A stretch of DNA of 64,000 bases from Panopea generosa (Eukaryota; Mollusca; Bivalvia; Adapedonta; Hiatellidae). Shown here piece by piece: positions 1-12,600 of the stretch (position 1 is the first letter of the stretch; each line of letters starts with the position of its first letter). A program made the translations under genes and the position numbers. Location: positions 32,002,109-32,066,108 of the forward strand of contig CM055896.1 of assembly GCA_029582155.1 (NCBI GenBank), given 5' to 3'. The notes beneath the pieces were generated by a model. That model did not search any database. It was given only the letters and a program-made list of their open reading frames with translations, and had not been told where the DNA came from.

Positions 1-700
1 TGTATATGAGTGTTAGCAAGATAAAGTATGACTATCAATACAATAATGTATAGTCACACATGTGTAATAAGACTTTAGTTATGTAGTTATATGTGTTGAT
101 AATATATGACAATGAAAACATATGTAAAATATGGTACGGTTTCATCTGTTAGGGTTTTAAAACAGGTATGTGACAATATAAACATAAGTAAAAATAGGAT
201 AAGGTGTATCTATTAGACATTTAAAAAATGAAAAGGGGACAATTTTGTTAATATGTGTAAGCAAAGATTAAATATGATTATTAATATAATACCCTATGTG
301 TAGAAAATAATTTGTTAAGTGGGTATACATGTATGTGCTGATACATGTATTCAAAAAAAAGGAGAATTATTTTTTGGTATGTGTAAAAATATGAAACAGG
401 TTATTGATACAGCTTTTAAAATGTATAAGCACATGACTTTACCATAAAAGAAGATGGAGCTACTATACAATACAAACATAAGTAATTATATGATTCTGTT
501 TAACTATTAGACATTTAAAATAACAAAGGAGAAAATATTGGTAAATGTAGGCAAGGTAAAATGTGAATATCAATATAATAATGTATATTCACATATGTAC
601 AAACATTTTGTTATGTGGGTATACTTTTTGATGTTATGTGACAGTATAAACATATGTAAAATATGATATGGTTTATATACTACGGTTTCTAAACAGAATA
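1..700. repeat. Degenerate tandem repeat, about 3 diverged copies
   Basis: AT-rich sequence with recurring blocks in the same order. A block beginning gcaagataaagtatgac (about 16-165) matches one beginning gcaaggtaaaatgtgaat (about 551-695), and a shorter related block starts near 259. Each contains variants of gttatgtgggtatac and aacatatgtaaaatatg. No coding potential was seen. The copies are old and diverged. From 700 to about 1300 I see only AT-rich DNA and an A-run near 1014, plus what may be the short 5' untranslated region of the LINE that follows. Confidence 0.55.
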
Positions 701-1442
701 ACTTTTTGATGTACCTTTTGTTATGTGGAAAAAACATATGACATATGCTTGGTTCTTTTGATAAAATTTTGTTACTGAAAAAAGTATGAAGTCTTTTAAA
801 ATGTTTTTAGTCCAAGACTCTATACGAATGTAGAGGGATTTTTGTTAGTAACACAACTTTGTTGTACGTTGTTCTTTAAAATGTTTACATATTTATTTGT
901 ATACGTATTAATACAGACATGGAGTTCGAACCTAAATGATTATCTAAAGTGGGAAAAGGTGTTATATACACAATTAAATAATTATACAATATGAAAATAA
1001 TTTTAAAGGATTTAAAAAAAAAAAAAAGTAATAAATTATTTTAAAAACATTATTGCAAATGTCGGACTAAAATTATACGTGGATAAAAAAAAGTAACTGT
1101 TATGGAAAAAGCTTAACTGTAGCTATAGTTTTATCTCTGTAAAAATATGTTAATCTTATTCACACTAAAACTATATATGACGCTATTCTCTTTACTTGTT
1201 GACCTACTCCTTTACTCGACTTATCTGTTCCTACTGTTTGAATGCTGCAGAAATGCACATAGTGCTGTTGTGAACCGCTTTCTCTTCCTGCTCATGTATA
1301 AATGGCTATGGATATAAAAGTTTGCACCTTTAACGTGAATGGTGCAGGTGAATATAGGAAAAGACGTCAGATTTTCGAATGGTTAAAGCATAATAAATAT
1401 GACATATGTTTTTTGCAAGAACTACATTATTAAGAAGAATTT

Positions 1443-3002
1443 ATGGACAAATGGAAACAAGAATGGGGAAGCAATGCTTACTTTAGTGGCAATAGTTCAA
1501 ACAGTACTGGTATAGGTATCGTATTTAGTTCTAAGATAGTTTTCACTGTTTTAGAATACAAGGAAGTTATTTCTGGGCGAATGCAAGTTTTAAAAATTCA
1601 CATTAATGAAATGGAAATAGTTTTAATTAATATTTACGGACCAAATAATGACGACACTGAATTTTTTTTAAGTTTAGAAGATATAATTAAACAATATGAG
1701 AATCAGACACTTATAATAGGGGGCGATTTCAATACAATAATTGATAATGAAAAAGATAAGAAAAATGGACGAACAAACACTAACAAAAAAAACAGAGAAA
1801 AAATAAATGCTTTAATAAATGAATATGATTTAAATGATATTTGGAGAGTTTTTAATACAAACTCGAATCATTATACATGGCATTCAAATCATAAACCGCC
1901 AATATTTTGTAGGCTTGATTATTTTTTAACGTCATCAAACATAATAAACAAAACAACAAAATGTAAAATTTCCTCAGGAATCAGATCAGACAACTCACTA
2001 GTATATTTCACGTTTAGTCCTTTAAATGAACAAAGAGGTCCGGGTTATTTCAAAATCAATAATAGCATTCTTTTAGATAACAACTACCAAAAAAAAATCC
2101 GAGATAGTATTAAATATATAGCTGAAATAAATAAAGAAGCAAATGCAAATACAAAATGGGAAATTATAAAAGGATCAATAAGAAACGAAACAATAAAATA
2201 CTCCACTAAATTAAAGAAAGATAGTATTGAGATAGAAAATAATCTTACAAAAGAAATCGACAAATTGGAAATGAATTTATTAAATGATACAAACAATAAC
2301 GAACTTTTAGAAAAAATAAATGAATGTAAACAAGAGTTATCAAACATTAATAAAAAACGAACAAATGGCATTTTAATCAGAGCAAAAGCAGAATGGATTG
2401 AAGGAGCAGAAAAAAATACAAAGTACTTCTCAAATCTAGAAAAAATGAATGCTGAAAATAAAAATATATCCAAGCTTATCAAGAACGACATAGAAATTAC
2501 CAAAACACCAGAAATTTTATCAGAAACAAAATCTTTTTATGAAAAGATTTATAAGAAAAATAAAAATGTAATAGATAGCAATGATTTTTTTAATAATGGG
2601 GATTTTAAAAAGTTAACAGATAATCAAAAATATACATGTGAAGGAAAATTAACGTCATATGAATGCACTGCAGCCTTAACAGAAATGAACAATAATAAAA
2701 GCCCGGGATCTGATGGACTTACCACAGAGTTTTATAAAATATTTTGGAATGATATTAAACCATTTTTCTTAGACTCAATAAATTTATCATTTGAAACAAG
2801 TCATCTAACACAACTCCAAAAACAAGGGCTAATTTCTCTTTTACCAAAGAAAGATAAAGAACTAACAAATCTAAACAACTGGAGACCTATTACACTGTTG
2901 AATATTGACTATAAAATACCGACAAAAGCGATAGCTAATAGAATGAAAAATGTACTACCAACTATTATAAGTAATTGTCAAACAGGTTTCCTAAAAAAAT
3001 AG
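1443..3002 (+). pseudogene. LINE endonuclease plus N-terminal half of reverse transcriptase (broken ORF2 piece 1)
   Basis: A 519-codon open stretch of the LINE ORF2. It starts just after the nonsense codon at 1431 and ends at a TAG created by an A-run frameshift. It contains the rest of the endonuclease (GGDFNT at about residue 93; SDN where SDH is usual, at about 183), a lysine/asparagine-rich linker, and the first reverse transcriptase blocks (SPGSDGLT, NNWRPITLLN, GFLKK). The reading frame continues in frame +1 directly after 3000, where [10 protein letters not shown] follows. It is a relic and cannot make a full enzyme. Confidence 0.85.
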
Positions 3003-3228
3003 GTATATAGGAGAAAATATTCGTTTACTCTTTGATGTAATAGATTTTACTAATGAAACAAATATTCCGGCATGTCTGGTTTTTGCAGATTTTGAAAAAG
3101 CGTTTGATAGCTTAGATCATGATTTTATGAAAAAAACTTTAGCAGCTTTTAATTTTGGTAATTCTTTTATACAGTGGATAACATTATTCTAAAATGATAG
3201 TCAAAGTTGTATTTATAACAATGGACAT

Positions 3229-4739
3229 ATGTCGGAATTCTTCAAGATAGAAAGAGGTGTACGTCAAGGATGCCCACTTTCACCCTATTTATTTATCACG
3301 GCAATCGAAATTTTATCCTATATTATAAACAAAGATAAAGAAATAAAAGGTATTAAAATGGAAACAAATGAAATAAAAAACACTATGTTTGCAGACGACG
3401 CTACATTTATTACAGATGGGTCAAGAACATCAATGGAATCATTAATAAGAAATATTGAACATTTTGGCATATTATCTGGTCTAAAACTAAACAAGAAAAA
3501 AACTACTATATTGCGTTGTGGATCACTTAAAAATACCGATTTCTCTTGTAATAAAGAAAAGAATTTTAACTGGACTTCTGATAAAGCTTCTACGTTAGGG
3601 ATGGTTTTTACAAATAACAAACACGATATTTTAAAAAATAACTTAATTCCAAAACTTGAACAATTTTATAAATGTATGAATAATTGGAAAAGGCATGATT
3701 TAACCCTTATTGGAAAAATTTCAGTATTAAAAACATTTGCACTGCCAAAACTCATTTATCCCTTAACAATACTTGAATTTCCCCCAAAAGATATTATCAA
3801 AACAATTAAAGATACCATGTTTAAATTTCTATGGGATGGGAAACCAGAGAAAATAAATAGAAAAATCATAATACAAGACTATTCAAAAGGAGGGTTCAAG
3901 ATGATAGAAATAGATGCTTACATAAATTCTTTAAAAATGAAATGGATAAAAAGAATTTTAGATAAAGAAAATAAAGGACAATGGAAAGAAGTATACATAA
4001 AAGAATTATGTTTACCTGCAATAGTTTACCTGCACAGTGGAAAAATAAGCTTAAGGATGAAAATATAAATGCAAATAATAATCCACAATATCTCATAAAT
4101 ACAATTAATGACAATAAAACAAAAAATAACATTTTGTATTCGAAGCAAATTCAAAAAGAAGGGATAAGTATAGAAATAAAACCTCAGAAAAAATGGGAAG
4201 CTATATTCTCCGAAATAAATTGGAAGAAAACGTATAATATAGCAATAAATTGCACAATTGATACACAGTTAAGGTATTTTCAGTATAAATATTTAATGAA
4301 AATTCTACCTTCAAACCGTTTCTTATTAAAATGTAAAATAGTAAATTCTAGTTTATGTGATTTTTGTAATATGCACGAGGAAACAATTATTCATTTATTT
4401 TGGGAATGTCCAGTAAGTCGAAACTTCTGGAATAGAATCGAAAATCTTTTGAGAGCAAAAGGCCTTCCGTTAACTCTGGATTACAAAAGCGTTTCGCTTG
4501 GTATCACAAAACTAAAAAAAAAAGATTATAAAATTGTTAACTTTATATTAATTATAGCAAAATATTTCATATTCTCTAATAAATATAACAAAACCATCCC
4601 AAACTACAAATGCTTTTTACAATATCTACAAAAAAGAATAGAGATAGAAAAAATCATAGCTCTTAAAAAGGATAAATTAGATGTCCACAACGAAAAATGG
4701 AAAGATTTTGATAATTCTGAATCCATTTTTGTCCATTGA
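3229..4739 (+). pseudogene. LINE reverse transcriptase C-terminal half and zinc-finger tail (broken ORF2 pieces 2 and 3)
   Basis: Two overlapping open stretches (3229-4068 and 3981-4739) in different frames continue the same ORF2. The first has RQGCPLSPYLFI and the catalytic-box variant FADDATF. The second has the CxxC...H...C cluster typical of LINE C termini (CDFCNMHEE, HLFWECP) and FWNRIENLL. They are separated by a frameshift near 4008, where tttacctgca occurs twice within 14 bp, suggesting a small duplication in the neighbourhood. Confidence 0.85.
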
Positions 4740-5057
4740 CCCACTGTGTTATTGGTTCATAGACAAAAGGGAAAAAAATATACACAACAGCGCATGTATT
4801 CAAATAGTAGGATAGATTCTGTCTCTAATTCTTTTCTTTTCTTTTTCTTCTTTTCCTTTCTATCCTCCTTTCATTCTATATTTACACTCATCTCTATGAT
4901 CAAAAACTTTTTTTGGGATGCATAAATGTATAATAAACATGTATTATATTATTCTGTTACTTAGATATCATTTGATCATTTATTGAATGTATGTATTATG
5001 TTTGTGTATTGTAAAAAATAAAAAAAATAAACTTAATTAAAAAAAACAAAAAAAACT

Positions 5058-6504
5058 GAATAATTCATTAACGCTTATCTACTCTAAGCTATAAGTGTTT
5101 TATGTGTATAAGACATGTTAGCTGCAGTAGTAGTCCCTGACAGAGATGGGCTTATTATAATGTGAATGTCTGATGTGCATTACATTGTAACTTTTGCATG
5201 ATATGAATTAATATAAAGTCGAATAAGAAGTTAAAGCAAAGAATAACTCCGAATTACTTAATGCACAAGCGCAAATCGACATTAGTTTGTACTGCGTTCT
5301 TTAGTTTGTGCTAATTTATTGTCAAAAAAAGCTTAGAGATGATATAAAACGCTCTTGAGTCTGCTTCAAGGTCAGAGCCATTACTGGATGTTTTGGAGAC
5401 ATCGGACAATGCTGAGGATCGAACTTTTGGCCATTACGCAATCGCCTGCACTGCCACCCCGCTTATAGCACATACATCTGCTTTCTCTGTTTTGTTGTGG
5501 GCAGGTCGTAACCAAACGTACTTTTTAATTTTCTTTCGTCTTGCACTTAGTCTAATTCATATCAACTTCCTGGATGTGAATGATTGCGCATGTGATATAT
5601 AAATGTCGTATAATCTCAAGGTGCCATATCTGTATCTGATGATGACTTAACTCAACATAAAATATCACATTATAATACATTTATTGTACTCCAATATGTG
5701 CTCAATTTCAAAGGCATCCCCATCGTTGTCGTTATGATTAGAATTGTTAAATTCCAACAATTCCTCAAACTATCTATTGCATTTTCTCTTCTCGAGGCAC
5801 TCCGTTAGCCAACAGATATTTGATGTATTTCATTATCAATGTATTCATGTAACTATTTTCAAAGTGAAGTGTATAGACATCCAGGAGATAACCGTATTTA
5901 TATATAAAGTGGCGCTTGTTGTAAAGACTTCATACGATCCTCAACTAATTCTGCAACGTTTTTTACATTTTCGTAGTCTGAAATATAGTTTTTTTAGTTG
6001 TCTACACTTAAAAATGAAAATGAAAACAATTCGCTCGTTTGCAGGAATAATCATTGTTATGTTTCCTCACAGTCCAAATAATAATTTGCATGTGTCACTA
6101 TTACATCAATTTTAACCGAAACTAACCTGTCATTTTCTTTAATCAGAGTTATCAAGACATTTTTTTCATTTATCCACCGAGCGTATTAATATTAAATAAT
6201 ATTTAAGAGTTTACTTGTGTTTTGTTTACATATTCTTGAGTCTTGGGTATGCCCCGAACGAGTATTTATATCTGTTTATTTTATAATCATCAATTTTATT
6301 TACGTTTTATGTTTGCAGGGGTTTGTTGCGTCTTAAGATTTCACAAAAACGTATCGTTATAATAGTCCCCACATACATGTGTAAATACACACAACGCTTA
6401 AAGCAAACACACACACGTCAGAGAACGCAATCACGAATTTTACTTCCTTTATGATCAATATACCACACGAAATTTAAATTAAAGCAGTGTCGTATTTGTT
6501 AATT
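5058..6504. other. Upstream non-coding stretch
   Basis: AT-rich DNA between the LINE and the first candidate exon. Apart from the SINE at 5333-5462 I recognise nothing. Open frames at 5393-5602 and 5744-6115 have no protein-like composition, and the first lies on the SINE. The promoter of the receptor gene would be expected here or further upstream, but no convincing TATA box or initiator could be singled out. Confidence 0.5.
5333..5462 (-). mobile_element. tRNA-derived SINE, family A (old copy)
   Basis: Read on the minus strand, it starts with a tRNA-like head (gggtggcagtgcaggcgat, then a degenerate B box from ggatcgaac) and continues into a body matching the copies at 7565-7722, 9745-9900 and 23797-23955 (cgctcttgagtctgctt on the plus strand). 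This is the most diverged of the four. Confidence 0.55.
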
Positions 6505-6616
6505 ATGTGGGAAAAGAAAGAAGCTGCACATCTATTAAATACTGCAATTGACGAAACAATTATAGTGTTTATTTCGACCGTTGTTATAATGTGGATTTTG
6601 GAAGGTCGCTATACCT
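6505..6616 (+). CDS. Candidate exon 1: start codon and signal peptide
   Basis: ATG 6505 follows an in-frame TAA at 6475. It opens 37 codons with a hydrophobic run ([15 protein letters not shown]) suited to a signal peptide or anchor, ending at a strong donor (T|GTAAGT) after 6616. The phase-1 donor fits the phase-1 acceptor of the EGF-like exon at 11475. No homology supports it, and a first exon upstream or elsewhere in the 4.9-kb gap is possible. Confidence 0.42.
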
Positions 6617-9600
6617 GTAAGTGTATGTTTTACATTTAACACGTTTACACGAATTAAACAAGTGTATTTTATCATTATTGACGTTTTAGGTCGCATGTAA
6701 TAGTAAATTGTAATATAATATTTGTGTGTGCCTTCTCAAATAGATATTTATAATTTATGTATATGAGTTTTTCATTTAAATATAATGATAATTATTATGC
6801 ATTAAGTTGAACATATGCACTCATTCGTGTGCTAGTGTTTCCTGTCCAAAATATAAAGTTATAAAATCTGCAAATGCTTGTTATAGGGGGAGACAAGAAC
6901 GATAAACCATATGCTTCTTTTTTCCCTGTTTATTAAACCTTTATCTCTCTTTCTCACTCTCTCTATCTCTTTTATCATATCTGGTCGTTTCTTTCTCTAA
7001 CTTAATCACCTACACTATAATTGTTAGTATTAGCATAAACATGCTATTTGTTATGTTATACACTGTCAACTTGTTACTTGTAGGAGGAGGGCCGAATCTA
7101 AGTTGGAAAAACTTGTGACCCAGCCCTACTTCAAGTTATTCGAAATAAAATATGTTTTAACTAATATAATATATCTGACTATTATTTTTGTATATACTAA
7201 GCAAAATAAAAACGTCCGTCAATATTAAACCCGACACATTCATTCTACTTATAATATTCGCGTGTTAAGTACATGTATATAGTATGTCAGATCGATACTT
7301 ATTCTTTCAGAGATTGTTTTACGATTACGAACGCTCACTTGAACGTTCACTATAGAGCCGATCCTTCGTACTTCTGGTTCGCTTAAATATTACACTCTTG
7401 CTTTTAGTACCAATGTTAAATTTCACTATAACGTCTCTCGTGTTAATGTGATTTTTTTGTATACGATGGGATAAGAATTTTTGGCAACGAAAAACACTGA
7501 ATTATATACACGCACAAGAAACATTAGCACTGTGCTTTTTTAAATTGATAATGATGTATTTTTAGCATGAGTTCATGGAAAGTTCAGAGCATATACGAGC
7601 CTCTCTCAATACCGCTTCCTGGATAGAACCAGTACAGAGTAATGTTTTAGATGTTGCTGGTCGATCTGGGGATCAAACCCTCATCAGCGGCCACTACTTT
7701 ATCCACTACACTACCGCCCCTGTCATTGTTCGCACAAATCCAGTGTTTTTAACAATGATTTCTGACATTTTGACTGAAAACTGGTTATATTTAATTCGGA
7801 GTACATATTTACTAGACTAAGCCTGGTCCGATTAGCTCAGACGAGAGCGTATCCGACTATCAATCCAGGGGTCGTGAATTCGAATCCCCGCCAAATCACT
7901 GTCTCTGTGATTATTCGTATATAACTCATTATTATTCGTCTCTCATCTCTGATTCAAGTTGGAAAGATATCAGTCACTTGCGAAAATGGGTTGGTTCGAG
8001 GGCTGATTAACTTCCAGGGATCCCATTTAAGAGTTTAAGATGTTAACTGGTCGTCTGCTAGCCTACACAATGACGATACAGGTTAAAAAACAAATAAAAC
8101 AAAACACATTCACAACTTACGTTTTCTCAGTACGTTCTTTATTTAGTTTTATATAAAATATTTTTATTGACATTATATCATTTCACTTTAACTTTTCTTT
8201 AATGTTAAAAAGTTACACAGTGGTCTTAAATATCGCAAATTGAAAGTCGTAAACCAAACAAACGCTGAATTACGATATATATTTACTCTGCACCTCTGTG
8301 CTGTTCTAAAGTAGTAGGCGAAATAACATAACTAGTTTAGATTATGTTTATCTATATCAGCTGTTACAATAGTTTCAACAGAGGTATTGGGTTTGATCCC
8401 ACGCCCGATCCGATGACATTTCGAAAACGAAACTCAGTGAAGGTTCTACACCTGGCACGGACTAGAAATGGGGCATTGTAAGCGACGTGCTTACTTTAAA
8501 AATCAGTCGTAGCTATATAGTTATATGATGATTATCGTCGTTTTCAACAATACTTCAGTTTTATTTGGACGGTATCTACTGGAGACAGTTTTCGAAGCGC
8601 TGTCACACTGGAGTTTCATGCTCCAGACACATTATACGATAACCAACCAAGTCACATTATACTGTCACTGTGCCGACCAGACCTAGAACTATCATCTAAA
8701 TGCTAGAAAACTTAAGTGTCATTTTCAGTCTTTGCTATGACCCGGCCCGGGATTAAACCCACAACATTCCACATGCAATGCTGACGCTTTACCTCTTCCC
8801 CATCGCTGCGGTTGAATAATTAGTAAACTAAACTAAATACGTTTGTATTATACTGTGTCGGACAAAATTGCGTCATTAGTTTCACTGGTGTATCAGATCG
8901 AGTGGGTATTTTAACTATCAATTACTCTAAGTAGGGTGTTGTATTTCAAGTACGTATTGTCGTGTTACCTTTCTACCGAATATCGCTAATACTTAAAGGC
9001 CTACCATTGAAGTATTTTGTGACACGAAGTTATAAAGAAGTTAATATAAGCATGTATTTAAGTTTAAAAACAGCATAAATTATACACTGGTTATGTCAGC
9101 TAGTTATTTATTTGATTAATTTCAAAGTCAATATCTAAAAGGTTTGCAATGAAGGTATAACGGAAAAACATCACAGTTACAAATAATAATTTTACAGCGA
9201 TAAACTAGTATTATAATGGAGGATATATTAATGCCTGTATATAACATCAAGGACCATATATATAATGTGTTTTGTGGTAGACTTTGGCGTGTATTCATTT
9301 GAGACAAAAACTTGTGTTAAAATTAATAGGCATGTCTTTCATGACATAAAACAATCTTAAATATTTCAAACGTAGAAAACAATGTAATTATTGACGCGGG
9401 ATTCTGACAACAATTGTCCAAAACAATAATACAACGCTATATCAAGTGTGACTACATTCTGTCCAAAATACGAACTATTAGTTCTTTTATGGAGCGAGCG
9501 GAACTCAAACCCAGAACCTTAGCGATGAAAGGTAAGGAACTTTGAGATGGACAACTTGGTAACGGAAGATCTTTCGGTATAATTAAAAGTATCAGCTACT

Positions 9601-12600
9601 TTAATTTGCTCATTATAAGTCCCTGATTCATCGGATGATAATCCAACGGCGTTTTCTAAATTATATCATTTTCGATGCATTTACTTTTAAGTATCAGTAA
9701 CCAAGAAATAAGAGTGTGAACGGTTTAGAATACCTTGTAATTTAGACGATGAAAGCTTATATAAATCGCTCTCGAGTCCGCTTCCTGGGTAGAACCAGTA
9801 CCGAGTGTTGTTTTATGAGAGCATCGGGTCAAACCGGGGATCGAACCAGCAACCTCTGGCGTGAGCGGCCAACACTTTATTCATTACACTACCGCCCCAG
9901 TCGCCTACCATAATCAAAACAATAGTATATATATTTAATCCCGCTCAACTCTGTGGAACCATCTATGTGTTGGGCCATAAAAATAAGATTGTTCCCATAC
10001 AATACCAGAACATACAGCCAAAATTTAAACCATAACAACTGCTGGGATGGTACCTACGGCAATAAACGGAAACGACATTTCGATTTCCGTCAAGCGTGCT
10101 TCGTGACTACTCTGGTGCTGCCGTCGGTATTTATCGGAAAGATCGGCAAATTGTTTAAACAAATTGACAGTAATCCAAATTATGTTTATATTTTCCTTTG
10201 TCTATTTTCATATTGGTAAAATAAACATTTCGCCTACGCTTTGAAAGGATGATACGGACTTACTTTATAACTAAATCTTCGTTTCTTCAATACAAGAAGC
10301 CTTTTACACTATTATATATATACCAGTAAGCACGTAATACATTATGTTCATGTATCGTTACGCTTAATGCAGTTGAATGCGAGATTTTCATCAAAGGTAT
10401 AATTTTGTTATGGTGTGCACCTTTTCGATCGATATTTACTTTGTATTTAAAAGGTAAACCTGTTCAATTCATTCTAGATCATAACCGAGATCAATGACAC
10501 CTCATTTCGTGCACTGTATTTTATTACGTGAACTATAAACTGTAGATATATACTTAACGCCTTTAAAAACTCAAGTATAGGTATTGTATCAAATCTAGAA
10601 ATGACATCAATAATGAACAAAGAAAATGTAATATTTCATTTACTTTTTGTATGTTGAACTGCAATTGAAGTTATTTAGGTCAAAAAAGGGTTATTCACAT
10701 AATCACTGTCTATATAACTGGGAAACACTTAGTATTGCAAAACGTTCCACTATCATTTATACCATTGCTGCTTTCTGTAAATTTTTCATAATTAGCTAAA
10801 ATCATTTGTTTTCCAATATACAATGCTTATATATACTCACTGACCCCGTATTGCCAAAGAATATTTGATTAAACATGTCAAAATAATATATTGAAAATAG
10901 CTTTCCGGATTTGGGCTAAGCGCCTACGTTAGACTAATAAAAAACAGATTTCCAGCTTAAATTGCACCATATTGTGTGATGCATTAAATGAGTCACGTGA
11001 TTTCATTTTGATTTGAATTTGATACACTCCTTTCAGTGAAAACACAGCGTTTTTACAACTAATAAATCAATTTTCATGTACTTGATCAGCATTCCCAAAT
11101 AGTCGGCCTTTACCTCATATAATAGTGATTTTTTCTTCCCTTTGCTGATGTCATATGTCTGCGTTCTTTAATGACCCGATATTTATTTTATAGTATATTT
11201 ACTTTTTTAATCATTTTTTTTTTTTTTTCACTTTTTGTTAGCGGACAAAGTCCAAACAACGTCCTTTCGAAATGCAACATTTAGTTTTATTAAACTAACA
11301 GTTCTATTTTGATATTGTACACATACCAGTATGGCGTCCTGGGAGAGATATCAATTGTTATCAAACACAAAAATGCATCTAGTAAGATTTACATTTAGTA
11401 TCATTATAGGATGAAAACATATCTTATAAAAACTATTGTTGCAGATTGATAAAGAGTGTCGTTGTCTCTTACAGATGCCTCGTGTTCACCAGATACAAAT
11501 GCACTGATGCGATTTGGGTCCACATGCAAGTACCTGTGTCACTGTAAAAATGTAACGGAGCAATGTGATAATGTGACTGGAACGTGTACTGCTTCCGGGT
11601 GTGCTAATGCTTGGATGGGACCTGGATGTCAATACAGTTTGTATAATTACCACTATTAGGCAATTTTAACTGTAGGGTTCAAATCATTCACTGTTATTTA
11701 CAGTCACTAGCTGAGCTGTATATACAGATCTGACGAAGATTTAGATTGTACATTTCAAAATTCATATGGCGATTAAAATTAAACGAAATCAATTTAGAAG
11801 AAGAACAAACAACCCATAAAATATTGCGCATGACAATCGAGACATTGAGGTAATCCAAATAGAAGGTCAATGACATACTCTTTATTGTTTTGTGCATATT
11901 GTTTTAAAAGGATTTTCATTTGTCTTTGTTCATTTGATATATTCATTTAGATTTAGGTATAATTTAGACAAAATAGATCATTTTACAGTGCTTGTGATAT
12001 ATGTGGATATATTGTACTCGTACGTATTGTGGTGAAAATCATATTGGAATCGACACCTATGGCGTCTCGTTCAATGTGTTTTTTCACCACAAGATGTACG
12101 AGTCCAATATATTAAATATTCTCTAGCCGTTTTAGAATCATTATATGTGTGATATTATATTGCTGTTATTAGGGTTTACATGTGTCCCATATGTGTTTTA
12201 TTCTCTAAATATTGTTAAAATCCCTACTTATTGAACATTTCCGTGCTATTGTTTGCGCAATATGTGGGTTGTATTAGCTGGGTGTTGGCATTTCCCTTAT
12301 CATATCGTGTAATATAATCTGCATATCATAAGCGCCTATAGGAGTAATAAGCGTCAGCTGCTGTAACAGTCCCTGTATTATTACTATTATCAAGATGTTG
12401 ATAGACCCCTGCTCTAGTCATTGTGTTATACCGCTTATATGCATACTACCATCTAGCTGTGTACGTACGAGTATGCCTTATCTGTCCTTACTATCGTTAG
12501 TGTCCCATATAGTAATATTCCTTAACTGTCATTAAAACACTTCCATATTGTATATTCTCTAGCTATTATAGAGATCCGTATATGTAATACGATAAACCTG

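Larger units (their letters stand above)
1302..5057 (+). mobile_element. L1/Tx1-like LINE, ORF2 region, inactivated
   Basis: One non-LTR retrotransposon ORF2 read in several pieces. From ATG 1302 it encodes an APE-type endonuclease (CTFNVNG, then FLQE, then GGDFNT), a long linker, a reverse transcriptase ([43 protein letters not shown]) and a C-terminal zinc-finger-like CDFCNMHEE...HLFWECPV. Breaks: TAA at 1431-1433; an A-run frameshift near 2990-3000; TAA at about 3191-3193; a further frameshift near 4008. The endonuclease motif normally SDH reads SDN. After the stop near 4739 there is a 3' UTR ending in A-rich sequence at about 5057. No ORF1 is visible upstream, so the copy is probably 5' truncated. 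Clade assignment rests on motif style only. Confidence 0.9.
6617..11474. other. Intron 1 (if exon 1 is right): SINE-rich
   Basis: Contains SINE copies at 7565-7722, 7826-8100, 8525-8815 and 9745-9900, and a dispersed repeat at 10785-11010. A further weak tRNA-like B box (gggtttgatccc) sits near 8388. Stretches 6617-7560, 8816-9744 and 9906-10780 hold nothing I recognise; open frames at 7575-7820 and 9953-10219 look like noise or lie on SINE sequence. Confidence 0.5.

Noticed and set aside
2084-2503. Minus-strand 139-codon frame
   Set aside because: Antisense shadow of the AT-rich LINE linker.
7826-7900. tRNA gene
   Set aside because: A and B boxes are present, but the acceptor stem does not pair and a SINE body and tail follow.
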